This document shows, piece by piece, positions 36,157 to 44,541 of a DNA stretch of 64,000 nt; position 1 is the first letter of the stretch; every line of letters starts with the position of its first letter. The position numbers and the translations under genes were made by a program. The notes below the pieces were generated by a model, which saw only the letters and a list, made by a program, of their open reading frames with translations, did no database searches and had not been told where the DNA came from. Source of the stretch: Psychroserpens mesophilus (GTDB lineage: Bacteria > Bacteroidota > Bacteroidia > Flavobacteriales > Flavobacteriaceae); NCBI RefSeq assembly GCF_000826645.1, contig NZ_JXJP01000001.1:124001-188000 (forward strand), given 5' to 3'.

Positions 36157-36840
36157 ATGAAAAAAAGAGATATTAAAATTTTATTGGTTGATGATGAACC
36201 AGATATTTTAGAGATTGTTGGTTATAATTTATCTGCCGAAGGCTATCAAGTTATTACTGCTGAAAATGGAGTTGAAGCTGTTACCGTTGCTAAAAAGGAA
36301 AAACCCCATTTAATTATTTTAGACGTCATGATGCCAGAAATGGACGGGATTGAAGCTTGTGAACAGATTAGGAAAAATCCAGATTTGAGCGATACCATTA
36401 TTACATTTTTAACCGCTAGAGGTGAAGATTATTCTCAAATGGCTGGCTTTGATGCTGGTGCAGATGATTACATCACAAAGCCAATAAAGCCGAAAGTTTT
36501 AGTTAGCAAAGTTAAAGCTTTACTAAGACGACTTAAAGATGAAGATGTCTCAGATAGCATTCTCAAAGTTGGAAATTTAGTCATTAACAGGGAAGAATAT
36601 AAAATATCTTTAAAAGGCAACGAAATCATTTTACCACGAAAAGAATTCGAATTGTTATCTTTGTTAGCAACAAAGCCTGGAAAGGTATTTAAGCGTGAAG
36701 AAATCCTGGATAAGGTTTGGGGAAATGAAGTTGTTGTTGGCGGACGAACAATTGATGTTCATATTAGAAAACTTCGAGAGAAAATAGGAGATAAAAGCTT
36801 TAAAACCGTTAAAGGTGTTGGTTATAAGTTTGTAGATTGA
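36157..36840 (+). CDS. OmpR/PhoB-type response regulator
   Basis: 227 residues. Receiver with VDDEPDILEIVGYNL, phospho-acceptor D56 (LIILDVMMPEMDG) and conserved K106 region (DDYITKPIKP). Winged helix-turn-helix at about 130-227 (LPRKEFELLSLLATKPGKVF, GGRTIDVHIRKLREKIG). It precedes its kinase with the stop overlapping the kinase ATG by one base. By layout it resembles PhoB/PhoR, but no phosphate genes are near. Confidence 0.93.
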   Translation: MKKRDIKILLVDDEPDILEIVGYNLSAEGYQVITAENGVEAVTVAKKEKPHLIILDVMMPEMDGIEACEQIRKNPDLSDTIITFLTARGEDYSQMAGFDAGADDYITKPIKPKVLVSKVKALLRRLKDEDVSDSILKVGNLVINREEYKISLKGNEIILPRKEFELLSLLATKPGKVFKREEILDKVWGNEVVVGGRTIDVHIRKLREKIGDKSFKTVKGVGYKFVD

Positions 36841-37883
36841 TGCAAAACAAAATTAAAAAAACGTATAAGTTTGCTTTTAAAACATCCTTGTACATTACTA
36901 TTTTTTTAACGCTCTTATCGAGTGTTTTTTTGTATGTTTTACATTCTGTTGATGTCATTTATTTATTAGCATTTGCAACATTTACCTATCTTATTTCCTT
37001 CATTGTAATTCAGTATAGAGTTGAACGATTTATCTATAGACGTGTTAAGAAAATTTATGATGATTTGACGCTTTTAGAATCTACTACATTACGAAAGCAG
37101 CCTATCACAACAGACATGGCAACACTTACCCAGGAAATTGACAAATTTGCTCGCGATAAAAAACTAGAAATTGAAACGTTAAAAGTCAGAGAAGAATACC
37201 GTAAGGAGTTTTTAGGAAATGTTTCCCATGAACTTAAAACACCATTATTTACGGTTCAAGGTTATTTGTTAACCTTACTTGATGGTGCTATTGACGATAA
37301 AAGAGTGAGTGAAAAATATTTAAACAGAGCCAGTAAAGGTCTTGAGCGACTCATTTATATTGTTAAAGATTTAGACATGATTACCAAGTTAGAGGTTGGT
37401 GATCTGAGACTAAATATTAAGACATTTGATATTGTTGAATTGGTAGAAAGTGTTTTTGATTTATTAGAAATGAAAGCTGCCAAAAAGAAAATCACTTTAA
37501 CTTTTGATATTGATTATAACGCGCCAATAATGGTTTCTGCAGATAAAGAACGTATCCAGCAAGTCCTTACTAATCTCATTGTAAACTCTATAAAATATGG
37601 AAGAGAAAAAGGAACCACAGAGGTGAGTATTGAAAATCTTATTAAAAATAAAGTAATTGTTCGGGTTACTGATAACGGTGAAGGTATTTCAAAAGAAAAT
37701 TTAACCCGACTTTTTGAACGATTTTTTCGAGTAGATAAAAGTGGATCACGTAAAGAAGGAGGTTCAGGTTTGGGATTGTCTATTGTAAAGCATATTATAG
37801 AAGCACACGACGAAAGAATTTATGTTGAAAGCGAATTAGGTGTCGGAAGTGAGTTCTCATTTACTCTTGAAAAGGCTGAATAA
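36840..37883 (+). CDS. PhoR-like sensor histidine kinase
   Basis: 347 residues from the ATG at 36840. Two transmembrane helices (about 15-35 and 39-58) with almost no periplasmic loop, so it may sense within the membrane or via a partner. HisKA box EFLGNVSHELKTPLFTVQGY with H130, then VLTNLIVNSIKYG, DNGEGISKENL and GGSGLGLSIVKHIIE. Its 3' end overlaps the convergent glycosyltransferase gene by 27 bases. Confidence 0.93.
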   Translation: MQNKIKKTYKFAFKTSLYITIFLTLLSSVFLYVLHSVDVIYLLAFATFTYLISFIVIQYRVERFIYRRVKKIYDDLTLLESTTLRKQPITTDMATLTQEIDKFARDKKLEIETLKVREEYRKEFLGNVSHELKTPLFTVQGYLLTLLDGAIDDKRVSEKYLNRASKGLERLIYIVKDLDMITKLEVGDLRLNIKTFDIVELVESVFDLLEMKAAKKKITLTFDIDYNAPIMVSADKERIQQVLTNLIVNSIKYGREKGTTEVSIENLIKNKVIVRVTDNGEGISKENLTRLFERFFRVDKSGSRKEGGSGLGLSIVKHIIEAHDERIYVESELGVGSEFSFTLEKAE

Positions 37884-38924
37884 TTTTTTGTAATTATTCA
37901 CATAGTCTGTTGGTTTTAAGCCACTAAAATGCTCCACATCATCGAGCATTCCTACTTTAAAGTCAGCTTGTTTACAACTTGGTACTTGTCCAAGCTTTGT
38001 GAGTCGGTTCGCAATATATTCCTGTTCAAATTGACCAGGCGTTGGAATGAAAAAGGCTTTCTTTTCAAGTTTTGCTAAATCCATTACCGTTGTATATCCA
38101 GATCTACATAAAACAATACGACTTTCATTTACAGCTTTTTCAAGCGTATCTGTAGTCATGAAATTATAACTTGTCATTGTTCCAATTACAGATGCTTTTG
38201 ATTCACTATCAACAATACCTTTAACAAATAAAAGTTGTCCTTTAAAGCGCTTTAGTTCTTTTAAAAGTAAATCCTCTAAGTATGTTCGTTGAGGTTCTGG
38301 TCCAGAGAGTAAAACCAATAGGTCGTATTTTAAAGGACAATTTATTTTTTTGAATCGACTCAACGGTCCAATATATTTAACAGGAATTCCAACAACAGAT
38401 GTATGGCCAAGTGCACCACTTAAATTATCTTCGCCAATATTATCTGGTACCCAACATTCATCAAAGCGTTTTATTATTTTTTGATGCATTTTAGTGCTCA
38501 ACCAAGTAGTGTTTCCACTCAAAACTTTGAGTTGATGTGTTACAAAAACAGATGGAATATGTTTGCTGTATACACCCAATCTATTATCTGAAATAATACC
38601 GTCAATATCATGCTTCTCAACAATTTCTTTGGTTGCTTTTTTTTCAGCTTTTATCGCTCTGACTAGCTTTGGTGAATTCTGAAGCATTTTTAATTTGAAA
38701 AATTGTCCCTTTTTGGCGTACGTTATGTTGTAGGAAGGTAATTCAACGGTTTTGAAATCTGGAAATTCCTTTTGTAAGAGTTTTAAAGCTGCTCCATCAC
38801 TTGCTAATACAGGTTCGAAATTATGAGTAACCAAGACATGAATTAAAGGTATGCATCTGGTTGCATGACCTAAGCCCCAATTTAAGGGTGCGACTAATAT
38901 TCGTTTTTTTGGTTGGTTTTGCAT
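37857..38924 (-). CDS. GT-B fold glycosyltransferase (MurG/GT28-like)
   Basis: 355 residues. N-terminal ILVAPLNWGLGHATRCIPLI is the Gly-rich loop of GT28-like enzymes; the C-terminal half has LLVLLSGPEPQRTYLEDLLL and SGYTTVMDLAKLEKKAFFIP with GQFEQEYIANRL, the donor-nucleotide site pattern. No membrane helix. The donor sugar and acceptor are not known. The stop-end overlap with the kinase gene is tail to tail. Confidence 0.82.
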   Translation of the reverse strand: MQNQPKKRILVAPLNWGLGHATRCIPLIHVLVTHNFEPVLASDGAALKLLQKEFPDFKTVELPSYNITYAKKGQFFKLKMLQNSPKLVRAIKAEKKATKEIVEKHDIDGIISDNRLGVYSKHIPSVFVTHQLKVLSGNTTWLSTKMHQKIIKRFDECWVPDNIGEDNLSGALGHTSVVGIPVKYIGPLSRFKKINCPLKYDLLVLLSGPEPQRTYLEDLLLKELKRFKGQLLFVKGIVDSESKASVIGTMTSYNFMTTDTLEKAVNESRIVLCRSGYTTVMDLAKLEKKAFFIPTPGQFEQEYIANRLTKLGQVPSCKQADFKVGMLDDVEHFSGLKPTDYVNNYKKLFSLFKSK

Positions 38925-39007
38925 GTGCTGAAATAATTTCAGGATTCAGTGCTATTCTATTTTTTAATATGGCTCATAAAAACAAAGATAATACTAATAT
39001 GTTTCCT

Positions 39008-39015
39008 TAATTTTG
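39008..39015 (+). promoter_or_regulatory. -7 promoter element before trmB
   Basis: TAATTTTG, 20 bases before the GTG start of trmB at 39035. Confidence 0.5.
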
Positions 39016-39034
39016 CCAAAATATTAAATTAATT

Positions 39035-39709
39035 GTGGGAAGTAAGAATAAATTAAGACGTTTTAAAGAAAATGAAACCTTTTCGAATGTTATTCAGCCA
39101 TCACGTGATGAATTGGTTACAGATAACTTTAAATATAAAGGTCATTGGAAATCTAGCTTTTTCAAAAACACAAATCCTTTGGTATTAGAACTAGGATGTG
39201 GTAAAGGCGAGTATTCAGTAGCATTAGCAAAAAAATACCCTGAAAAGAATTTCATTGGTATCGATATTAAAGGTGCCCGATTTTGGAGAGGTGCAAAAAC
39301 AGCAATTGAAAAAGGTATTCCTAATGTTGGATTTTTAAGAACGCAAATAGAATTGGTTGATTTTGCCTTTGCTAAAAATGAAGTTGATGAAATTTGGATT
39401 ACATTTCCAGATCCTCAAATAAAATATAAGCGAACCAAACACAGAATGACCAATTCGCAATTTTTAAAACGTTATAAAACCATCTTAAAACCTGAAGGTA
39501 TTGTAAACTTAAAAACGGATAGTGAATTCATGCATGGTTATACTTTAGGTCTTTTACATGGCGAAGGTCATGAAGTGCTTTATGCCAACCACGATGTGTA
39601 TAAACAAGAGGGCAGTCCAGAAGAAGTGACAAGCATTCAAACCTTTTACGAATCGCAATATTTACAACATAACAAACCAATTACGTATATTAGGTTTAAA
39701 ATAAAATAG
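39035..39709 (+). CDS. trmB: tRNA (guanine(46)-N7)-methyltransferase
   Basis: 224 residues from a GTG start (GSKNKLRRFKENETF). SAM-binding motif LELGCGKGEYSVALAKKYP and the family end segment ITFPDPQIKYKRTKHRMTN are diagnostic. It methylates G46 in the tRNA variable loop. A LysE exporter gene follows 3 bases downstream, then an alkyltransferase-like gene 1 base later; all are probably one transcript. Confidence 0.93.
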   Translation: MGSKNKLRRFKENETFSNVIQPSRDELVTDNFKYKGHWKSSFFKNTNPLVLELGCGKGEYSVALAKKYPEKNFIGIDIKGARFWRGAKTAIEKGIPNVGFLRTQIELVDFAFAKNEVDEIWITFPDPQIKYKRTKHRMTNSQFLKRYKTILKPEGIVNLKTDSEFMHGYTLGLLHGEGHEVLYANHDVYKQEGSPEEVTSIQTFYESQYLQHNKPITYIRFKIK

Positions 39710-39712
39710 ATT

Positions 39713-40342
39713 TTGAGCATTACAGTCATTTTTTTTCTGGGTTTAATCATAGCTCTCATTGGAGTTATTCCTCCTGGACTATTAAATATGACTGCAGCAA
39801 AGATTAGCTTAAAAGAAGGGTATAGCAGAGGTATTATATTTTCAATTGGTGTCTGTTTTATCGTTTTTTTACAAACCTACATTGCAGCAATGTTTGCGCG
39901 TTACCTCAGTAATCATCCTCATACTGTTGAAATCTTGAGACAAGTTGCCTTAGTGATCTTTGTGCTTATAGCCATTTATTTTTTATTCATTGCAAAGTCA
40001 TCACCTAAGCCAGAAATTGAAACACATGCTAAAAGCAAACAAAGCCGTTTTTTTCAAGGTATATTTTTGTCAGCTATTAATGTATTTCCAATTCCTTATC
40101 AAGCTTATATGACCATATCAATTGCAGGATTTGGTTGGTTTGCCTTTGATCCTATGAGTATTTTGACCTATTGTTCAGGTGCAGCAACAGGAACCTTTGT
40201 AATGCTCTATGTGTACATTTTCTTTTTTGATAAAATTAAAAGTAAAAAGCTCACTTCTCAAAAAAACATGAATAAAAGTATTGGCTTCATTACAGCTATA
40301 GTTGCAGTAGTGACATTTATCAACATTGTAATGGATTTATAA
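39713..40342 (+). CDS. LysE family amino-acid exporter
   Basis: 209 residues from a TTG start at 39713 (no ATG before the first helix). Six hydrophobic helices; ALIGVIPPGLLNMTAAKISL is the LysE/RhtB-type N-terminal signature with the P-P-G-L motif. Predicted inner-membrane exporter; substrate unknown. Placed between trmB and the alkyltransferase-like gene with almost no spacing. Confidence 0.82.
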   Translation: MSITVIFFLGLIIALIGVIPPGLLNMTAAKISLKEGYSRGIIFSIGVCFIVFLQTYIAAMFARYLSNHPHTVEILRQVALVIFVLIAIYFLFIAKSSPKPEIETHAKSKQSRFFQGIFLSAINVFPIPYQAYMTISIAGFGWFAFDPMSILTYCSGAATGTFVMLYVYIFFFDKIKSKKLTSQKNMNKSIGFITAIVAVVTFINIVMDL

Positions 40343-40343
40343 A

Positions 40344-40676
40344 ATGAAGCCTGAAACACTAAACTTCTTTGACAAGGTGTATGATGTTGTTAGGCAAATT
40401 CCCTTCGGAAAAGTTACGAGTTATGGAGCCATTGCAAATTATCTTGGTGCCAAGCGAAGTGCCAGAATGGTTGGTTATGCCATGAATGGTTCTCACGGAA
40501 AAGATATTCCTGCGCATCGTGTGGTCAATAGAAAAGGTCTGCTAACTGGGAAACATCATTTTGAAGGTACGAATCTCATGCAGCAATTGTTAGAAAATGA
40601 AGGTGTCGTCGTTATTGAAAACCAAATTCAGGATTTTGCTTCTGTGTTTTGGGATCCTTCAATAGAGCTACAATAA
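40344..40676 (+). CDS. Alkyltransferase-like protein (MGMT family, catalytic Cys replaced)
   Basis: 110 residues, only the DNA-binding half of MGMT. FFDKVYDVVRQIPFGKVTSY and RMVGYAMNG are diagnostic. The active-site PCHRV is IPAHRVV here, with Ala57 in place of Cys. It cannot self-alkylate; by analogy with ATL proteins it may mark alkylated bases for excision repair. The Trp usual in ATLs is also absent. Last gene of the trmB group. Confidence 0.9.
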   Translation: MKPETLNFFDKVYDVVRQIPFGKVTSYGAIANYLGAKRSARMVGYAMNGSHGKDIPAHRVVNRKGLLTGKHHFEGTNLMQQLLENEGVVVIENQIQDFASVFWDPSIELQ

Positions 40677-40679
40677 GTG

Positions 40680-40712
40680 TTGTCCTTCTGAACTTGTTGC
40701 AGAATCTCATCA
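40680..40712 (-). repeat. Dispersed repeat, family A (diverged)
   Basis: TTGTCCTTCTGAACTTGTTG then CAGAATCTCATCA. Matches the 49789 copy in spacing and in TTCTGAACTTG...CAGAATCTCAT. Lies between convergent genes. Confidence 0.7.
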
Positions 40713-40723
40713 TTATAAAGGAT

Positions 40724-42919
40724 TTAATCCTTGATAATTTTTCTGACAGTTTCACTTTGTGTTGTTTTTATATTCACAAAATAAGTTCCTGCTGAAAAGT
40801 CTTCAGTAGAAATCATCATCTCATTTTTATTACCAATGACAGCAATGTCTTGAATATTACGACCAGAAATATCATAAATAGAAATTTGCTCAATGGCTTG
40901 TTCAGACTTTAAATAAATAATCCCATTATTTGGGTTAGGATATAGTAGGATGCTAGAATTAGCCAATTCAAAGTCTTCAGTGCTTAAAGTAGCTACAGTA
41001 GTTTGCTCAAGATTAGTGATGATTGGAAAGTTGAAATCGAAATATATTTCAGCTTCATTTTCAAACGTATCACTTAAGACCAAAGTGTCAAGTGTTCTAA
41101 TTTTGAAAACAACATAACCATCATTATTGGCATCATCAAAAGGCAAGTTGATGTTTTCAAAAATGAATTCTACAAAATAATCTGATGCATCATCTTTAAT
41201 TCTTGCCACAAAATCGTGGCTTGCATTTAGAGCAACTAATGAAGATAAATCATACTTTGTTCTGTCAATATGATCTTTCACAACAATATTTATGGCATTG
41301 GCAGTTCCTGTATTTTCAAAGCGAATCATATAATGTACAAAATCACCAACCATTTCAGGTGTGATAAAGGCACCTTCAAGACAAGTTTTGTCATTCGGAT
41401 CAAAGGAATTCACAACGGTTTGATGTAATTCAAAGCTATTGTCATCTGGAGTTTCATCGGTTTCAGAAGCATTAATACTTGTAATAAATGACAATACATC
41501 ATCTCCATTCAAAGGGTTAACATCTGTGGGCGCATTCAAGTTCATTGTCAAATTAATTTCTCGACTTTCAAAAGGAGTTAAATCTGCAAAACTATAAGTT
41601 AATAAATCAGTGAGCCCAGATTCGTTTGCAGGTGTAGAAGATATAAATTCCATAACCTCGTCTTGAAATCCAAAATTGACACCTCCAGATAACGTGGTTG
41701 TCCCTTTATTTTTATAAACAATTTTGTAATCGGTATCAAAACCAGGACGCGCAGCTTCTAAAGGAATTATTGTGATTTCTAAATCATTGAAAGTGCCATT
41801 TGGACTGATGCAAAAATCTTGAATAAACGGACTCGCATCCGACGGGAAATCTACTGAAATGCTAGATGGTGAAACTGTAAAATAATCCGGGTTTTCAAGT
41901 TGAGGTATTACGGTATGTGAACCATAAACAGATGAAACAGGTATAATATAATATCCTGATGCATTAGAAATAATATTTCCAGAGTTCGGGCCACCAGTAA
42001 TTGTAAGATTTAAATGAGGAAACATAGGATCGTTGACATCACAGCTATTATTATCTAGGTCTAGAATCGTATTGCCTTCAATTGTATAATATTCATCTCC
42101 TGGAGTGAACGAACAGTAAGAGTTAACAACAACATTTGTATAGCCACAATTGTTCACAAGATCTTGAATGCCTTCAACATTAACCTCTTCCATAGCTTCA
42201 TTAATGTAGGTATAACCATGTATTTCAGATTCATCTGCACAAACATAAATTAGACTGGGATTATTACATATGTTATAGCTTCCAGAATCATAATCGAAAC
42301 CACTTAACTGAGTCACACCATTTTTGAATGAAATAATTTCAAGAACTGGGTTATCGGCAACAGTATATGAGTGAAAATTATAATAATCTAAATATCCTAA
42401 CTGTACATATGTTAGATTGGCATTATTCCTAATATTGATATAATGCGCAGAAACTCCATTTAAATCGATTTCAGTGAGACCAGTATAATTAATAGACAGG
42501 GAATCGAAGCCTTGACCTAATGCTATTGAAGTTAAATTAGGATTATTGCTGCAATCGAACTCAGAAATATAAGTTGAAGTGCTTACATCTAGGGATGTCA
42601 ATTGATTGTCATTACAATAAAGCACATCTATTGAAGGATTATTTACCAGATTCAATTCAGTTAATAAGTTGTTTTCACAGATTAGATATTCCAAATTCAC
42701 AAAGTATTCAATTCCTTCTAATGATGCAATTGATAACCCATTAACAGCCATATATGTGGTTGCTTCTGCTTCAGCAATTGAAATTTCCCCATCCGAATTA
42801 GTATCAACGCCAATTGAAATTAAAGCATTCTTAAAATTGGCATCAGGAATATCAATAATTTGAGCATTCGAAGTAAATGAAACTGTTAAGACAAGAAGTA
42901 AAGCGTAAAGTAATTTCAT
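40724..42919 (-). CDS. Leucine-rich-repeat secreted protein with DUF7619 and T9SS sorting domain
   Basis: 731 residues. Signal peptide 1-19; a short EF-hand-like GVDTNSDGEISIAEAEA near 37-53; leucine-rich repeats (about 60-260: LEYLICENNLLTELNLVNNP, YCNDNQLTSLDVSTS); central beta domains; a DUF7619-like region (about 495-640: FDPNDKTCLEGAFI, HYMIRFENTGTANAINI); and a T9SS type A domain at about 655-731 (LLYPNPNNGIIYLKSEQ). A surface protein, perhaps adhesive. Confidence 0.88.
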   Translation of the reverse strand: MKLLYALLLVLTVSFTSNAQIIDIPDANFKNALISIGVDTNSDGEISIAEAEATTYMAVNGLSIASLEGIEYFVNLEYLICENNLLTELNLVNNPSIDVLYCNDNQLTSLDVSTSTYISEFDCSNNPNLTSIALGQGFDSLSINYTGLTEIDLNGVSAHYINIRNNANLTYVQLGYLDYYNFHSYTVADNPVLEIISFKNGVTQLSGFDYDSGSYNICNNPSLIYVCADESEIHGYTYINEAMEEVNVEGIQDLVNNCGYTNVVVNSYCSFTPGDEYYTIEGNTILDLDNNSCDVNDPMFPHLNLTITGGPNSGNIISNASGYYIIPVSSVYGSHTVIPQLENPDYFTVSPSSISVDFPSDASPFIQDFCISPNGTFNDLEITIIPLEAARPGFDTDYKIVYKNKGTTTLSGGVNFGFQDEVMEFISSTPANESGLTDLLTYSFADLTPFESREINLTMNLNAPTDVNPLNGDDVLSFITSINASETDETPDDNSFELHQTVVNSFDPNDKTCLEGAFITPEMVGDFVHYMIRFENTGTANAINIVVKDHIDRTKYDLSSLVALNASHDFVARIKDDASDYFVEFIFENINLPFDDANNDGYVVFKIRTLDTLVLSDTFENEAEIYFDFNFPIITNLEQTTVATLSTEDFELANSSILLYPNPNNGIIYLKSEQAIEQISIYDISGRNIQDIAVIGNKNEMMISTEDFSAGTYFVNIKTTQSETVRKIIKD

Positions 42920-43036
42920 AAAGGTTGATTTTCAAGTTATTAAAGTTACGTTTTTTTTTAAAACCAGTATAATGTAATTCACTATTACTATTACTCATTT
43001 CAATTAAAAGGGTTTCAAAATCTAAACAATTCACTG

Positions 43037-43044
43037 TATCTTTG
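43037..43044 (+). promoter_or_regulatory. -7 promoter element before mrp
   Basis: TATCTTTG, 49 bases before the mrp ATG at 43094, in the divergent region with the LRR gene. Confidence 0.5.
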
Positions 43045-43093
43045 CATTTAGAATAAGTCTGAATAAGATACATTCTAAACAACGAAAAACGCT

Positions 43094-44230
43094 ATGAAAT
43101 TAAATAAGCAAGATATACTTAAAGCGCTCGAAACGATTTCTGCGCCTGGTGAAGGACAAAATATGGTAGAGAGTGGAGCAGTAACAAATGTCGTCACCTT
43201 TGCCGATGAGGTTATTGTCGATATTACCATTACAAACCCAAGTTTACAAGCCAAAAAGAAAACTGAAGTTGACATCATGAAAACCATTCATGATATCGTA
43301 TATGAAAAGGCTAAAATAACAGTCAATGTAAAAGTGAATGCACCTACCAAGTCGGCTCCTAATGTGATTAAAGGAAAACATATTCCAGGCATTCAAAATA
43401 TCATTGCAGTCGCCTCAGGAAAAGGTGGTGTCGGTAAATCAACAGTTACGGCAAATCTGGCAGTGACTTTAGCAAAAATGGGTTTTAAAGTTGGTGTTTT
43501 AGATGCCGATATTTACGGACCATCAATGCCAATCATGTTTGATGTAGAATTAGAACGACCAATTGCAGTTAATGTTGATGGAAAATCTAAAATGCGACCA
43601 GTCGAAAACTATGGTATAAAATTATTATCTATTGGCTTTTTTACAAAACCAGATCAAGCGGTTGTTTGGAGAGGTCCGATGGCAGCAAAAGCATTAAATC
43701 AAATGATTTTTGATGCGGCTTGGGGTGAACTCGATTTTTTGTTAATTGATTTACCTCCAGGAACAGGTGATATCCATTTAAGTATTATGCAGTCACTTCC
43801 AATTACTGGTGCTGTTGTGGTAAGTACACCTCAAAATGTAGCCTTGGCAGATGCTAAAAAAGGAGTTGCTATGTTTCAGCAAGATAGTATCAACGTTCCT
43901 GTTTTAGGAATTATCGAAAATATGGCTTACTTTACACCAGATGAGCTTCCTGAAAATAAATATTATATCTTCGGAAAAGAAGGTGCAAAAAATCTCGCTG
44001 AAGACTTAAAAGTTCCATTTTTAGGAGAACTGCCATTGGTTCAAAGTATAAGAGAAGCAGGAGATGTTGGTCGCCCAGCAGCTTTACAAACAGCAACAAC
44101 TTTAGAGAAAGCATTCGAAAAGTTAACACAAAATGTTGTTGAAGAAGTGGTGCGTCGAAACGATGATTTGCCTCCAACGGAAGCAATTAAAATAACAACT
44201 ATGGCTGGATGTTCAGCAGTAAAGAAATAA
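43094..44230 (+). CDS. mrp: Mrp/NBP35-type Fe-S cluster carrier ATPase
   Basis: 378 residues. N-terminal MIP18/DUF59 domain (about 1-85: DILKALETISAPGEGQNMVE), then a P-loop ATPase with the deviant Walker A SGKGGVGKST at about 108-117, DADIYGPSMPIMF and DLPPGTGDIHLSI. It loads or carries Fe-S clusters for apoproteins. The C-terminal MAGCSAVKK has only one Cys. The NFU gene follows by 3 bases, a functional pairing. Confidence 0.93.
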   Translation: MKLNKQDILKALETISAPGEGQNMVESGAVTNVVTFADEVIVDITITNPSLQAKKKTEVDIMKTIHDIVYEKAKITVNVKVNAPTKSAPNVIKGKHIPGIQNIIAVASGKGGVGKSTVTANLAVTLAKMGFKVGVLDADIYGPSMPIMFDVELERPIAVNVDGKSKMRPVENYGIKLLSIGFFTKPDQAVVWRGPMAAKALNQMIFDAAWGELDFLLIDLPPGTGDIHLSIMQSLPITGAVVVSTPQNVALADAKKGVAMFQQDSINVPVLGIIENMAYFTPDELPENKYYIFGKEGAKNLAEDLKVPFLGELPLVQSIREAGDVGRPAALQTATTLEKAFEKLTQNVVEEVVRRNDDLPPTEAIKITTMAGCSAVKK

Positions 44231-44233
44231 TAC

Positions 44234-44476
44234 ATGAGTACAGAAGAATTAAGACTGAACGTCGAAAAAGCATTAGATGAAATTCGTCCTTTTTTACAAA
44301 GTGATGGAGGTGATATTTCCTTGTTGTCTATAGAAAATGATAAGCTTGTAAAAGTGCAATTACAAGGTGCTTGTGTGGGTTGCAGTGTCAACCAAATGAC
44401 ACTCAAATCTGGTGTGGAAATGACGATTAAAAAATATGCACCTCAAATAGAACACGTAATTAACATTGAAGCCTAA
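44234..44476 (+). CDS. NFU-type Fe-S scaffold (NifU C-terminal domain)
   Basis: 80 residues, consisting of the NFU domain alone. The CxxC pair is C47/C50 in GACVGCSVNQMTLKSGVEM, and IRPFLQSDGGDISL is the conserved lead. It holds a labile 4Fe-4S cluster as a dimer and passes it on. Co-transcribed with mrp. Downstream lies a perfect CRP-type palindrome. Confidence 0.93.
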   Translation: MSTEELRLNVEKALDEIRPFLQSDGGDISLLSIENDKLVKVQLQGACVGCSVNQMTLKSGVEMTIKKYAPQIEHVINIEA

Positions 44477-44477
44477 A

Positions 44478-44493
44478 TGTGACTTTTGTCACA
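44478..44493. promoter_or_regulatory. CRP/FNR-type palindrome before the ferredoxin reductase gene
   Basis: TGTGACTTTTGTCACA, that is TGTGA-N6-TCACA, with one more matching base on each side (44477 and 44494). A -7-like TAATTTTA at 44515-44522 follows at a distance that would put the site centre near -43. It lacks a T run, so it is not a terminator. Confidence 0.6.
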
Positions 44494-44541
44494 TAATATG
44501 TCTTGGTTTTCAATTAATTTTACTTTCCGAAATTTAGATTC

